Below, one piece after another: positions 6,527-14,331 of a stretch of DNA of 34,195 nt (its first letter is position 1; each line of letters starts with the position of its first letter). Under the pieces are notes generated by a model. It was not told the DNA's origin. It made no database searches and worked only from the letters and a program-made list of their open reading frames with translations. The DNA is taken from positions 1 to 34,195 of the forward strand of contig UCAU01000011.1 in assembly GCA_900470445.1 (NCBI GenBank), read 5' to 3'. The translations under genes and the position numbers were made by a program. Source of the DNA: Hyphomicrobiales bacterium (GTDB taxonomy: Bacteria > Pseudomonadota > Alphaproteobacteria > Rhizobiales > Devosiaceae).

Positions 6527-8098
6527 TTGACTGATTTTACTTCTCTCGGCCTTCCCGCCGTTCTCACCGACAGCCTGACCGCTGGCGGGTTCACCGTGCC
6601 CACCAAGATCCAGGCGCAGGCCATTCCCAAGCTGCTGGAAGGCAAGGACCTGATGGGTATTGCCCAGACCGGTTCGGGCAAGACCGCCGCTTTCGGCCTG
6701 CCAATCCTGGCGGGTCTGCTGACCCTGACCGGCAAGGCCCGGCCGATGACCACCCGCGCGCTGATCCTGGCGCCGACGCGTGAACTGGCCGTGCAGATCG
6801 ACGAAAACATCCGCAAATTTGCCGGCTCCAAGATGGCGCTGTCGACCGTGCTCGTGCTGGGCGGCGTGTCGCGCTACCACCAGGTGCAGAAGATTGCCAA
6901 GGGCGTCGACGTTGTCGTTGCTACCCCCGGTCGTCTCAAGGACCTGATGGATGATGGCAAGATCAAGCTGAACGAGACCCGTTGGCTGGTGCTCGACGAG
7001 GCTGACCGCATGCTCGACATGGGCTTCATCGCCCCGGTCAAGCACATTGCCAAGGCTATCGGCCAGCGCCGCCAGACCATGCTGTTCTCCGCCACCATGG
7101 CGCCCGAGATCGCGGATCTGGCCAAGGGCCTGCTGAATGATCCGGTGCGGGTTGACGCTTCGGTTGCCGGCTCTACGGTGGTCAAGATCGACCAGCGGGT
7201 GATCCTGTCCGGTGCCAAGGCCAAGCGCGGTGTGCTCAATGAGCTGCTGGCCAGCGAAACCGAAAATATGGAACGCGTGATCATTTTCTCGCGCACCAAG
7301 CATGGCGCCGACCGCGTCGCCAAGAATCTTGATCTCGACGGCCACAAGGCCGCGGCGATCCACGGCAATAAGAGCCAGAATGCGCGCCAGAATGCGCTCA
7401 AGGGCTTTGCTTCCGGTGACGTGCGCATCCTGGTGGCGACCGATATCGCCGCCCGCGGTATCGACGTGCCCGGCATCACCCATGTGGTGAATTACGAGCT
7501 GCCTGATGACCCGGAAAACTATGTGCACCGTATTGGCCGCACGGGCCGTAACGGGGCTTCGGGCATTGCCATTACCCTGTGCGATGGCACCGAGCGCGGC
7601 AAGCTGCGCGATGTGGAACGCCTGATCCGCCGCACGCTGCCAGTGTCGGGTGACCTGCATCTGGGCAATGATACCGGCGTCAACGAAGCACCGCGTTCGG
7701 CTTACAAGAAGCCGTCCGGTGGCCGCCCGGGCCCGCGTTCGGCCAAGAACCCGCGCCAGCAGGTGGATCGCCGTTCCCCGGCCGAGCGTCGTCCCTTTGC
7801 CGAATTCGGCAGTGAGGGCAAGAGCCAGCCGCATCACCAGCCGTCGGAAACGCCGCGTGCCCGTCCGGCTGAAGCTGGTCGGACCCGTCCGGTGGAAGCG
7901 GCCCGCACTCGTCCGGTCGAAGCGCCACGCGTTGCCCGGCCTGAAGGCCAGGTCAATCGCGTGCGTCGCGATCTTGAAACCGGCAAGCCCATCGGCGCCA
8001 AGGCCGACGCCAAGAAGCAGCGCTGGGGCAAAGCCCAGAAGGACGCAGCCCGCACCAATGGCCGCTCCAATGTGGATCGCCAGCGCGGCCGCGCATAA
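6527..8098 (+). CDS. DEAD-box ATP-dependent RNA helicase (RhlE/CsdA-like)
   Basis: A 523-residue DEAD-box helicase that unwinds RNA duplexes, probably in ribosome assembly or RNA decay. Motifs run in order: FTSLGL with the Q motif, AQTGSGKT (Walker A), PTRELA, TPGR, DEAD, SAT, then ARGIDVPGITHVVNY and HRIGRTGR. The C-terminal tail of about 130 residues is basic and disordered, with RTRPVEA-type repeats, as expected for RNA binding. The start is TTG 6527: an in-frame TAA lies 6 bases upstream, no ATG precedes the conserved MTDFTSLG N-terminus, and the next ATG falls inside the catalytic core. A rare start, a weak ribosome site and an overlapping hairpin suggest translational control. The nearby terminator at 8123-8149 ends the transcript. 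Confidence 0.95.
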   Translation: MTDFTSLGLPAVLTDSLTAGGFTVPTKIQAQAIPKLLEGKDLMGIAQTGSGKTAAFGLPILAGLLTLTGKARPMTTRALILAPTRELAVQIDENIRKFAGSKMALSTVLVLGGVSRYHQVQKIAKGVDVVVATPGRLKDLMDDGKIKLNETRWLVLDEADRMLDMGFIAPVKHIAKAIGQRRQTMLFSATMAPEIADLAKGLLNDPVRVDASVAGSTVVKIDQRVILSGAKAKRGVLNELLASETENMERVIIFSRTKHGADRVAKNLDLDGHKAAAIHGNKSQNARQNALKGFASGDVRILVATDIAARGIDVPGITHVVNYELPDDPENYVHRIGRTGRNGASGIAITLCDGTERGKLRDVERLIRRTLPVSGDLHLGNDTGVNEAPRSAYKKPSGGRPGPRSAKNPRQQVDRRSPAERRPFAEFGSEGKSQPHHQPSETPRARPAEAGRTRPVEAARTRPVEAPRVARPEGQVNRVRRDLETGKPIGAKADAKKQRWGKAQKDAARTNGRSNVDRQRGRA

Positions 8099-8122
8099 AA
8101 CGGCACGGAATCGGATATGAAG

Positions 8123-8149
8123 AGGGCGGCCCCAGTGGCCGCCCTTTTT
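8123..8149 (+). terminator. Rho-independent terminator after the helicase
   Basis: A perfect 9-bp stem AGGGCGGCC/GGCCGCCCT with a 5-base loop runs straight into a T tract (8145-8149), 24 bases after the helicase stop. It ends only 16 bases before the next ATG, so the downstream gene depends on readthrough or a promoter overlapping this stem. Confidence 0.9.
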
Positions 8150-8165
8150 GCATTTGGAGGCTGCC

Positions 8166-9056
8166 ATGACGAAGATCGCCATCATTGGACCGGGCGCGAT
8201 TGGGGGGACGCTGGCCGCGTGGCTGGCGCAGGATGCGGCGCTCTCGGTGAGTGTCTGTGCGCGGACAGCGTTTGATGAATTGCGGGTCGAGACACCGGCA
8301 GGGGTGATCACGGCCCAGCCCGAGATTTTCACCGATCCGGCCCAGGCCGGGGTGGTGGACTGGGTTCTGGTCTGCACCAAGACCTATGATGCCGATGCCA
8401 CAAAGCCATGGCTGGAACGGTTGGCGGGGCCGCAGACGCGGGTGGCAATCGTGCAGAATGGCGTGGAGCATGTGCAGCTGTTCGCCCATCTGGTGCCCGC
8501 CCAGACCATCGTGCCGGTGATGATCAATCTGCCGGCGGTGCGCAATGCGCCGGGGCAGATCGTGCAGCACCGGCATGGCATTATCGCGGTGCCGGCCGGG
8601 CCGAATGGACAGGATTTCGCGGCGCTGTTTGCCAAGACCGAGATCGAAGCGGCGGCGCATGAGGATTTCACCTCGCAGCTGTGGATCAAGCTGACCGGCA
8701 ATAGCCAGTCCATCGTGCCGACGCTGACGCTGCGGGCTACGGGGCCGGTGTGGAACGCGGCGCTCGAAGGCATCGTGCGGGGCGTGGTGGAAGAATGCGC
8801 GGCGGTGGGGCGGGCCGAGGGCGCGACGATCCCGCAATCGGTCATCGACAATGCGGTCGAAGCGGCGAAGGCCATGCGGGAGGGCGCCGTCGCGGGCTCC
8901 TTCCACGCCGACCGGCTGGCTGGTCACCAGCTGGAGGTGGACGCCCGCAACGGGGTGATCGTGCGGCTGGGCCGCAAGCACGGCATTCCGACGCCGATGA
9001 ATGGGGTGCTGGTGACGCTGCTGGAGGCTTCGGGGAGCCCCTGGATTTCGGGGTAG
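8166..9056 (+). CDS. panE: 2-dehydropantoate 2-reductase family oxidoreductase (PanE/ApbA)
   Basis: A 296-residue NADPH-dependent ketopantoate reductase family protein. In pantothenate synthesis this enzyme reduces 2-dehydropantoate to pantoate. The Rossmann motif GPGAIGG is at residues 8-14, VQNGVEH lies near residue 97, the probable catalytic lysine is K175 (WIKLTGNS), and the C-terminal domain ends with EVDARNGVIVRLGRKHGIPTPMN. ATG 8166 follows GGAGG by 5 bases. It stands alone between a terminator and a repeat. Many bacteria carry several PanE paralogues acting on other 2-keto acids, so the pantothenate role is likely but not certain. Confidence 0.85.
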   Translation: MTKIAIIGPGAIGGTLAAWLAQDAALSVSVCARTAFDELRVETPAGVITAQPEIFTDPAQAGVVDWVLVCTKTYDADATKPWLERLAGPQTRVAIVQNGVEHVQLFAHLVPAQTIVPVMINLPAVRNAPGQIVQHRHGIIAVPAGPNGQDFAALFAKTEIEAAAHEDFTSQLWIKLTGNSQSIVPTLTLRATGPVWNAALEGIVRGVVEECAAVGRAEGATIPQSVIDNAVEAAKAMREGAVAGSFHADRLAGHQLEVDARNGVIVRLGRKHGIPTPMNGVLVTLLEASGSPWISG

Positions 9057-9089
9057 GGGTGTCTTTCTGGGGTTCTGGCATGGGATGAC

Positions 9090-9150
9090 GCAGAACCCCT
9101 CACCCTGTCATTTCTGCTGAACGCAGAAATGCCGTCCCTCTCCCTCAAGG
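9090..9150. repeat. Two-hairpin intergenic repeat, copy 2
   Basis: Same architecture as 115-184: GCAGAACCCCTCACCCTG, then a perfect 9-bp inverted repeat CATTTCTGC/GCAGAAATG (9109-9117 with 9123-9131, loop TGAAC), then CCCTCTCCC TCAAG GGGAGAGGG. The first stem differs in sequence from copy 1 but both arms changed together. It lies between the convergent panE and otsA genes and may act as their terminator. Confidence 0.75.
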
Positions 9151-9166
9151 GGAGAGGGAGGAAGGA

Positions 9167-10579
9167 TCACGCCACCGAGGCGAGATAGAGGATATCCCTG
9201 GTGCCGCTGCCGGCGGTAGTGGCGGGGGCGAGCCGTTCGAGGAAGCGGGCGGCCCAGGCTTCGACATTGTGTTCGCGGGCGGCTGCCATGAGCGAGGTCC
9301 AGCGGGAGATGCGTTCGTCGAGCGGCATGTCCAGCGCGATGCGCAGGGCTTCGGCGGTTTCGTCGGTGTCGAAGGGATTGACCTCAATGGCGCCATCGAA
9401 AATCTCAGCGGCGCCGGCGAAGCGCGACAGCACGAGGACGCCGGGGTCTGCCGGATTTTGCGAGCCGACATATTCGTGGGCCACCAGGTTCATGCCGTCG
9501 CGCAGCGGGGTGACCAAGGCGACTTTGGCGAGCCGGTAGAGGCCGGCAAGGCTGGGTTGGCCATAGGCGCGTTTGACATAGGTCAGGGGTTGCCAATCGG
9601 GTTCGGCAAAGCGGCCCATGACGCGGCCGCACATGGCGTCGAGGGCGTCGCTGGTTTCCTGATATTCCTTGATCGTGTCGCGCGAGGGCGGCGCCACCTG
9701 CAGCATATGCACATGGCGGCGGAAGCGGGCATTGTTGGCGAGCAGCTTTTCATAGGCTTCGACGCGCTGCGGCAGGCCCTTGGAATAGTCGAGCCGATCG
9801 ACGCCCAGGATCAGCTTCTGCTCGCGCAGCACGCGCTCCATGCGCTTGACCATCTTGGTCGCGGCGGGGCTGACCGAGAGCTTGGCAAAGGCGTCGGGAT
9901 CCGAGCCGATGGGGAAGGAATCTACCTCCGTGCGGCTGAAATCCACCGTTTTGAGCGGATTGCCGGAGAGCGAGGAGGGCGATTGGTGATCGGCGAATTC
10001 GGTGAAGGCGGCGACGTCGCGCTTGGCCTGCATGCCGACCAGATCATAGCGCGACAGGTCGCGCATCAGGTCATTGTGGTGGGGGATGGCGTAGAGCGCG
10101 TCGGAGGTGGGGAAGGGAATGTGCAGGTAAAACCCGATGCGGTTGCGGGCGCCCAGGTTGCGCAATTCGCTGGCCAGCGGGATCAGATGATAATCATGCA
10201 CCCAGATGACGTCATCGGGCTTGAGCAGGGGCAGCAGGGCGCGGGCGAATTGTACATTGACGCGGCGATAGCCCTCATACCAATGAGCCTCGATGGTGGC
10301 GAGATCGAGCCGCAGGTGGAAGCTGGGCCACAGGATCGAGTTGGAAAAGCCGGCATAATAATCGTGGTGATCATCGCGCGTCAGATCGATCTGGGCGACC
10401 GAGAGGCCATCGATATCCTCGAAGCGCGCCTCGCGCTCGGGCTGCTCGACCAGGCGCCCCGACCAGCCGAACCAGAAGCCTTCGCGTTCGCTGAGGGTCT
10501 TGCGCAAGGCAACAGCCAAGCCGCCCGCGGCGGGGCCTTTTCCCGGCGTGCGATTGGAAACAACGATCAAACGGCTCAT
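9167..10579 (-). CDS. otsA: Trehalose-6-phosphate synthase
   Basis: A 470-residue GT20 glycosyltransferase that joins UDP-glucose to glucose-6-phosphate to give trehalose-6-phosphate in the cytoplasm. It shows IVVSNRTPGKGPAAGGLAVAL at the N-terminus, WVHDYHLIPL, FYLHIPFP, VDRLDYSKGLPQR and PLRDGMNLVAHEYV, all family hallmarks in the right order. Length is normal for bacterial OtsA. ATG 10579 has AGGGG upstream. It follows otsB with a 70-base gap containing a hairpin, giving an otsBA operon for osmotic and desiccation protection. Confidence 0.96.
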   Translation of the reverse strand: MSRLIVVSNRTPGKGPAAGGLAVALRKTLSEREGFWFGWSGRLVEQPEREARFEDIDGLSVAQIDLTRDDHHDYYAGFSNSILWPSFHLRLDLATIEAHWYEGYRRVNVQFARALLPLLKPDDVIWVHDYHLIPLASELRNLGARNRIGFYLHIPFPTSDALYAIPHHNDLMRDLSRYDLVGMQAKRDVAAFTEFADHQSPSSLSGNPLKTVDFSRTEVDSFPIGSDPDAFAKLSVSPAATKMVKRMERVLREQKLILGVDRLDYSKGLPQRVEAYEKLLANNARFRRHVHMLQVAPPSRDTIKEYQETSDALDAMCGRVMGRFAEPDWQPLTYVKRAYGQPSLAGLYRLAKVALVTPLRDGMNLVAHEYVGSQNPADPGVLVLSRFAGAAEIFDGAIEVNPFDTDETAEALRIALDMPLDERISRWTSLMAAAREHNVEAWAARFLERLAPATTAGSGTRDILYLASVA

Positions 10580-10610
10580 ATGTTTTTGCCCCTATTTTAG
10601 TCCAGACGCC

Positions 10611-10642
10611 GAACTGCAGCTCCGCAAAGAGGGATGCAGTTC
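10611..10642 (-). promoter_or_regulatory. otsB-otsA intercistronic hairpin
   Basis: GAACTGCA (10611-10618) and TGCAGTTC (10635-10642) form a perfect 8-bp inverted repeat with a 16-base loop, each arm flanked by AGACGC in direct orientation. It starts 7 bases after the otsB stop. It may protect the otsB message or reduce readthrough into otsA. Confidence 0.45.
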
Positions 10643-10649
10643 AGACGCT

Positions 10650-11426
10650 TTAATGCGTTCGTTCATATTCCCGGTCGCGGGCGACGATGTCGCCCAGGCC
10701 CTGCAGCAGGGCGTGGACCGAGGCGACATTGGCAATGCGCATGCGGGCTGAGGTTTCGCCTTCGCCCAGCTTGATGCCGACGCCGCCCAGTTCCTGGGCG
10801 GCGATGAAGCCGTCTTCGTCGGTGGTGTCATCGCCGATGAAGATCGGCAGGCGGCCGAGGAACGGCTCCTCCTGCATGAAGGCGCGGAGGGCCGTGCCCT
10901 TGCTCATGCTGCGGGGACGGGCCTCGATGACCATCTTGCCGGCGACCAGAGTGAAATCGGGAATGCCGTTGACGGCTTCTTCCATGGCGTGGCGGCAGAC
11001 ATCTTCGAGCTCGGGCGCCTGGCGGTAATGCAGGGCAACGGCGCCTTCCTTGGCTTCGAGCACCAGATCGGGATGGGTTTCGATCAGTGGCTCGATGGCA
11101 TGGGCGATTTCCTCGGCGGCGAGGACAGCGGCGGGATCGACGGTTTCAACAAACCCATCGGCGCGGCGGCGCTGGGTGCCGTGGGCGCCGGCGACAGGCA
11201 GCGTGAGCGGGGCCAGATATTTATCGATATCCTCGATCTCGCGGCCGGTGAGCACGGCAAAGGCGCTGTCGAGTTCGCGCGCGGTGCGCTCAAGCTGATG
11301 GGCCAGCGATACTGGAACATCGATGCCGTCCGGCGTTTCGGCCAGCTCGACCAATGTGCCGTCGAAGTCGGTGAAGATGGCCAGACGCGGGATGGCGTGC
11401 GGCTCTACCTGGTCGATCTGGGACAT
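10650..11426 (-). CDS. otsB: Trehalose-6-phosphate phosphatase
   Basis: A 258-residue HAD-superfamily phosphatase that removes phosphate from trehalose-6-phosphate. The nucleophile motif FTDFDGTL is near residues 18-25; VAGAHGTQRR in the cap region and GDDTTDEDGF (the metal-binding motif) follow. The frame continues upstream to 11489, but ATG 11426 (MSQIDQVE) has CCGAGG eight bases before it and gives the usual family N-terminus. It is the first gene of otsBA. I looked for a GGAAC-N16/17-GTT general stress promoter upstream and found none that fits. Confidence 0.94.
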   Translation of the reverse strand: MSQIDQVEPHAIPRLAIFTDFDGTLVELAETPDGIDVPVSLAHQLERTARELDSAFAVLTGREIEDIDKYLAPLTLPVAGAHGTQRRRADGFVETVDPAAVLAAEEIAHAIEPLIETHPDLVLEAKEGAVALHYRQAPELEDVCRHAMEEAVNGIPDFTLVAGKMVIEARPRSMSKGTALRAFMQEEPFLGRLPIFIGDDTTDEDGFIAAQELGGVGIKLGEGETSARMRIANVASVHALLQGLGDIVARDREYERTH

Positions 11427-11519
11427 GACGTGCCTCGGAAGGGAACAATTCTGAAGCATCAACGCATGGTGCGGCGTTTGGTTCGGCATGGCTGGTATGT
11501 GGGGAGTGTTGTTCCTCCC

Positions 11520-12143
11520 TTAGGCCAGCGGAATGCCTTTGTTGCCCTTGTCCTTCTGGTATGCCGCGGAGAGATCGGCATAGAGGGCGTTTACGTCATC
11601 GAAGCGGGCCAGCAGGGTTTCGCGGTGGCCACGGTCAAGGCCCGCGATCATGCGGGCGATGTTGTGGCTGGTCCAATATTGGTTGGTAGCGTTGTAGAGC
11701 GGGCGGTCGGGGGAGACGGTGCCGGTTTCGGGGTCTGGCGTCGCATAGACCGCCTTGAGGATCTGGATGTCGTAGGGGATGGCGAAGCTGTCGCGGCTGT
11801 CTTCGTGGCTGAACAGGAAATAGAAATTGTCGAACCCGGACCAGGTGATGCCCGAGAGGCAGAGCGAACAGGGCTCGTGGGTGGCGAGGAAGAGGCAATC
11901 CTTGGTGTCGGGGCGTTGGTCGGCGGGGAGTTCGAAGAAGCGCTTGATGGCGTGCATTTCGCCATGCCAGAGCGGGTTTTCGATCTCGTTATTGGTTTCG
12001 GCCACCACCACCGAGAGGTCGGATTTGCGCAGAATGGCCGCTCCGAACAGCTTGTTGCCGCGCGCTACGCCAGCTTGAGTGACAGGGGCGATGTCCTGCT
12101 CGATGACGTCGAGCAGGCGATCAATGAGACCGGCAGAATCCAT
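11520..12143 (-). CDS. Cytidine-deaminase-fold nucleobase/nucleoside deaminase
   Basis: A 207-residue zinc hydrolase of the cytidine deaminase fold. The zinc and catalytic residues are H60-G-E62 (HGEMHAIKRF) and PCSLC (C92, C95). HGE in place of the common HAE is also found in yeast cytosine deaminase. A C-terminal extension of about 85 residues beyond the core helices is longer than in guanine or tRNA adenosine deaminases. ATG 12143 lies 10 bases after the upstream YbaY/META gene, so they are probably cotranscribed. The substrate is unknown; a purine or pyrimidine base fits the wider catabolic neighbourhood. Confidence 0.8.
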   Translation of the reverse strand: MDSAGLIDRLLDVIEQDIAPVTQAGVARGNKLFGAAILRKSDLSVVVAETNNEIENPLWHGEMHAIKRFFELPADQRPDTKDCLFLATHEPCSLCLSGITWSGFDNFYFLFSHEDSRDSFAIPYDIQILKAVYATPDPETGTVSPDRPLYNATNQYWTSHNIARMIAGLDRGHRETLLARFDDVNALYADLSAAYQKDKGNKGIPLA

Positions 12144-12153
12144 CTTCAGCTTT

Positions 12154-12915
12154 CTATTGGGCGGCGTGCAGCACGACCAGCGCGGTGCCGCCGGCGTCGT
12201 TGAGGTGGAGGATATTGCCCTTGATCTCGTAGCCTGCGGTCGCGGCAAGGGCGGCGAAGAGGGCGGCTTCCTGCGCCATGATGTCGGGAGCGCAGGCCAT
12301 GCGGGTGCCGGCAACGGGGCCGAATTTGAGGCCATTATCGGCGAAGGCGGCTTCGCTGAAATAGCTGTTGCAGCTGCCGTGGCCGCCGGCGCGGCCTTCG
12401 GGGGCGATGGAGAGGGTTGGCATGGCAGTCGCCAGCACGGGCGTGCCGCCGATGCTGTCGACGATCCATTCGGTTTCAAAAATGGTGGGCATGATATCGA
12501 GCGTGGCGACTGGATCGGCGGGGACGGGCAGGGGCTGCACGATAATGGTGACGGGGGCGATGGCTTGCAGGTTCACCGGCACGGGGGCAGCGTCGCGGAA
12601 CACAACGGTGTTGCCGGAGAGGATTTCGGCGGAAAGGCCATAGTTCCCGCCGGCCGCGACCACATTGGAGCGCACGTCGAAGGCAAAGGAGAGCGGCACC
12701 TGGCCGGGAGCGGCGAGCAGGGCGGTGGCGCCGGCAATGGGCTTGGGCCCGTCGGCGGTAAGCGAGACCAGCGTCACGCGCAGCTGGGCATTTTCCGGCA
12801 GGGCGATGCGTTGGCGATAGGTCACTTCGCCGGAAAAGGTCAGGTCCTCCGCCGCCATGGCGGAGCCAAATCCGGTGGTGAGCAGCAGCAACAGGGTCAG
12901 CACGATCTTGAGCAT
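12154..12915 (-). CDS. Secreted YbaY-META two-domain protein
   Basis: A 253-residue exported protein. A Sec signal peptide (MLKIVLTLLLLL... ending AMA, about residue 21) has no lipobox cysteine. Residues 25-125 resemble the YbaY family (LTFSGEVTYRQRIALPENAQLRV...). Residues 140-253 form a META/HslJ domain, with the conserved GHGSCNSYF and the later GTRMACAPDIMAQEAALFAAL. Similar fusions are annotated in other Proteobacteria without known function; META domains are linked to outer-membrane stress and antibiotic tolerance. It precedes the deaminase by 10 bases. Confidence 0.82.
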   Translation of the reverse strand: MLKIVLTLLLLLTTGFGSAMAAEDLTFSGEVTYRQRIALPENAQLRVTLVSLTADGPKPIAGATALLAAPGQVPLSFAFDVRSNVVAAGGNYGLSAEILSGNTVVFRDAAPVPVNLQAIAPVTIIVQPLPVPADPVATLDIMPTIFETEWIVDSIGGTPVLATAMPTLSIAPEGRAGGHGSCNSYFSEAAFADNGLKFGPVAGTRMACAPDIMAQEAALFAALAATAGYEIKGNILHLNDAGGTALVVLHAAQ

Positions 12916-12942
12916 GGTGTCCTCCCTCTCAAGCTATCGATC

Positions 12943-12959
12943 CCAAGGTAACGCCTTGG
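12943..12959 (-). terminator. Possible weak terminator stem after allA
   Basis: CCAAGG/CCTTGG form a 6-bp stem with loop TAACG, 30 bases past the allA stop, with no T run on either strand. It could be a factor-dependent stop or a chance palindrome. Confidence 0.3.
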
Positions 12960-12989
12960 CAGCATTATGGATGCTCGCCCGTCCGGGTT

Positions 12990-13490
12990 TCAATCGGCGT
13001 GTTTGACGATGAATGGCGCGGGGTAAAGATATTCCTCCAGATTGTTGCCATCGCCGCCGCGATCGACCACGAGGAAATCGCTGTCGCGCTCCAGCGGCGT
13101 CAGCACGCCATGCCAGGTGTTCATCGCTATGTTGACGCCCTGGCCCGGCCCGGTGAGGAAGGCGCGGGGCGTGCCCGGGATGCCGTCCATGTCAGGCGCG
13201 ACAATGACCAGGAAGGGTCTGTCGGAGAGCGGATAGAAGGCCTGGCTGCCCAGTGGGTGGCGCTCGACCAGCTTCAGATTGAGCGGAATGGCATAGGGCT
13301 GGCCGCGAAAGATCGAGATCAGCGGGCGGGGATTGTCCCCGGCCAATTGCACATTGGCCAGGTCGTGGAAGCGCTCGGTCATGCCGGCATTGATGGGGTA
13401 GTGATGGGCGCCGGCAGTCTGGATCACCTGGCCGAAGGGCGCGAACGCCTCGGGGGTCAGCGGCTCGATGAGGATGGCCGGGGCGCTCAT
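12990..13490 (-). CDS. allA: Ureidoglycolate lyase
   Basis: A 166-residue AllA-family enzyme splitting (S)-ureidoglycolate into glyoxylate and urea, the last ureide step. It shows the family start IEPLTPEAFAPFGQVI, the central ISIFRGQPYAIPLNLKLVERHPLGSQAFYPL region (seen in parts) and the cupin-like MNTWHGVLTPL with its conserved histidine. The length is typical. The start overlaps the allE stop by one base (TGATG), so the genes are translationally coupled and share substrate flow. Glyoxylate made here can enter malate synthase encoded at 31723-33879. Confidence 0.94.
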   Translation of the reverse strand: MSAPAILIEPLTPEAFAPFGQVIQTAGAHHYPINAGMTERFHDLANVQLAGDNPRPLISIFRGQPYAIPLNLKLVERHPLGSQAFYPLSDRPFLVIVAPDMDGIPGTPRAFLTGPGQGVNIAMNTWHGVLTPLERDSDFLVVDRGGDGNNLEEYLYPAPFIVKHAD

Positions 13491-14317
13491 CAGCGCAGGC
13501 TCAACTGCATGTGGCGGTTGACGTCCTTATAGAGCAGGTAGCGGAAGCGGCCGGGGCCGCCCGCGTAGCAGGCCTGGGGGCAGAAGGCGCGCAGCCACAT
13601 GAAATCGCCGGCCTCGACCTCGACCCAGTCGCGATTGAGCCGATAGACCGCCTTGCCCTCGAGCACATAAAGCCCGTGCTCCATGACGTGGGTTTCTTCG
13701 AACGGGATCGAGGCGCCGGGCTCGAGCGTGACGATATTGACATGCATATCGTGCCGCAGGTCGGTGGGTTCGACAAAGCGGGTGGTGCCCCAACGATCGT
13801 CGGTGCCGGGCATCCAGCGGATGGGGGTATCGCGTTCATTGGCGACGAAGGCGGTGGGCCCCTCGATGCCGTCGACGGCTTCGTAGCGCTTGCGGACCCA
13901 GTGGAACCGGGCGGGTGCGGCGCTGGTGTTGAGCAGGGTCCAGACGCAGCCGGGGGGCAGGAAGGCATAGCCGCCTGCGGTTAGCAGGTGGGATTTGCCC
14001 TCGATGGTGAGGCTGATCTCGCCTTCGACCACGAAGAGCACGCCTTCTGCTCCCGCATCGGGCTCGGGTCTTTCGCTGCCGCCGCCGGGCAGCACTTCCA
14101 TGATGTATTGCGAAAAGGTCTCAGAAAAGCCCGAGAGCGGCCGGGCGATGACCCAGGCGCGGGTGTCCTGCCAATGCGGCAAATAGCTGGTGACGATGTC
14201 GCGCATCACCCCATGCGGGATGACCGCATAGGCCTCGGTGAAGACGGCGCGGCCGGTGTGGAGGGCGGTCTGGGCGGGCAGGCCAGCAGACGGGGTGGCG
14301 TAGGTTGAATCGGCCAT
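13490..14317 (-). CDS. allE: (S)-ureidoglycine aminohydrolase, double cupin
   Basis: A 275-residue bicupin that converts (S)-ureidoglycine to (S)-ureidoglycolate with release of ammonia. The N-terminal cupin includes EGVLFVVEGEISL. The C-terminal cupin carries the metal site E208-x-H210-x3-H214 (EETHVMEH) and Q248, with the same spacing I recall for the manganese ligands of the plant enzyme. The product feeds AllA, encoded directly downstream; the substrate must come from an allantoate amidohydrolase that is not in the window. A GST gene precedes it by 14 bases, suggesting a GST-allE-allA operon. Confidence 0.94.
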   Translation of the reverse strand: MADSTYATPSAGLPAQTALHTGRAVFTEAYAVIPHGVMRDIVTSYLPHWQDTRAWVIARPLSGFSETFSQYIMEVLPGGGSERPEPDAGAEGVLFVVEGEISLTIEGKSHLLTAGGYAFLPPGCVWTLLNTSAAPARFHWVRKRYEAVDGIEGPTAFVANERDTPIRWMPGTDDRWGTTRFVEPTDLRHDMHVNIVTLEPGASIPFEETHVMEHGLYVLEGKAVYRLNRDWVEVEAGDFMWLRAFCPQACYAGGPGRFRYLLYKDVNRHMQLSLR

Positions 14318-14331
14318 AATATTCCCAGCGT

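Noticed and set aside
6416..8380. 654-codon minus-strand open frame opposite the helicase
   Set aside because: It is antisense to a complete DEAD-box gene; its translation is His/Ala/Gly/Arg-rich low-complexity sequence with no family motif, as GC-rich codon bias produces.
9269..10600. 443-codon plus-strand frame opposite otsA
   Set aside because: Lies on the complementary strand of an intact otsA and has no recognisable domain.
11427..11519. General stress (EcfG-type) promoter upstream of otsB
   Set aside because: GGAAC is present on the minus strand but no GTT box occurs at 16-17 bases, so I cannot support it.
12948..12970. Further SigF-type promoter beginning GTAACG
   Set aside because: The sequence 16 bases downstream is not CGAA; the same failure occurs for GTAACG near 17839.
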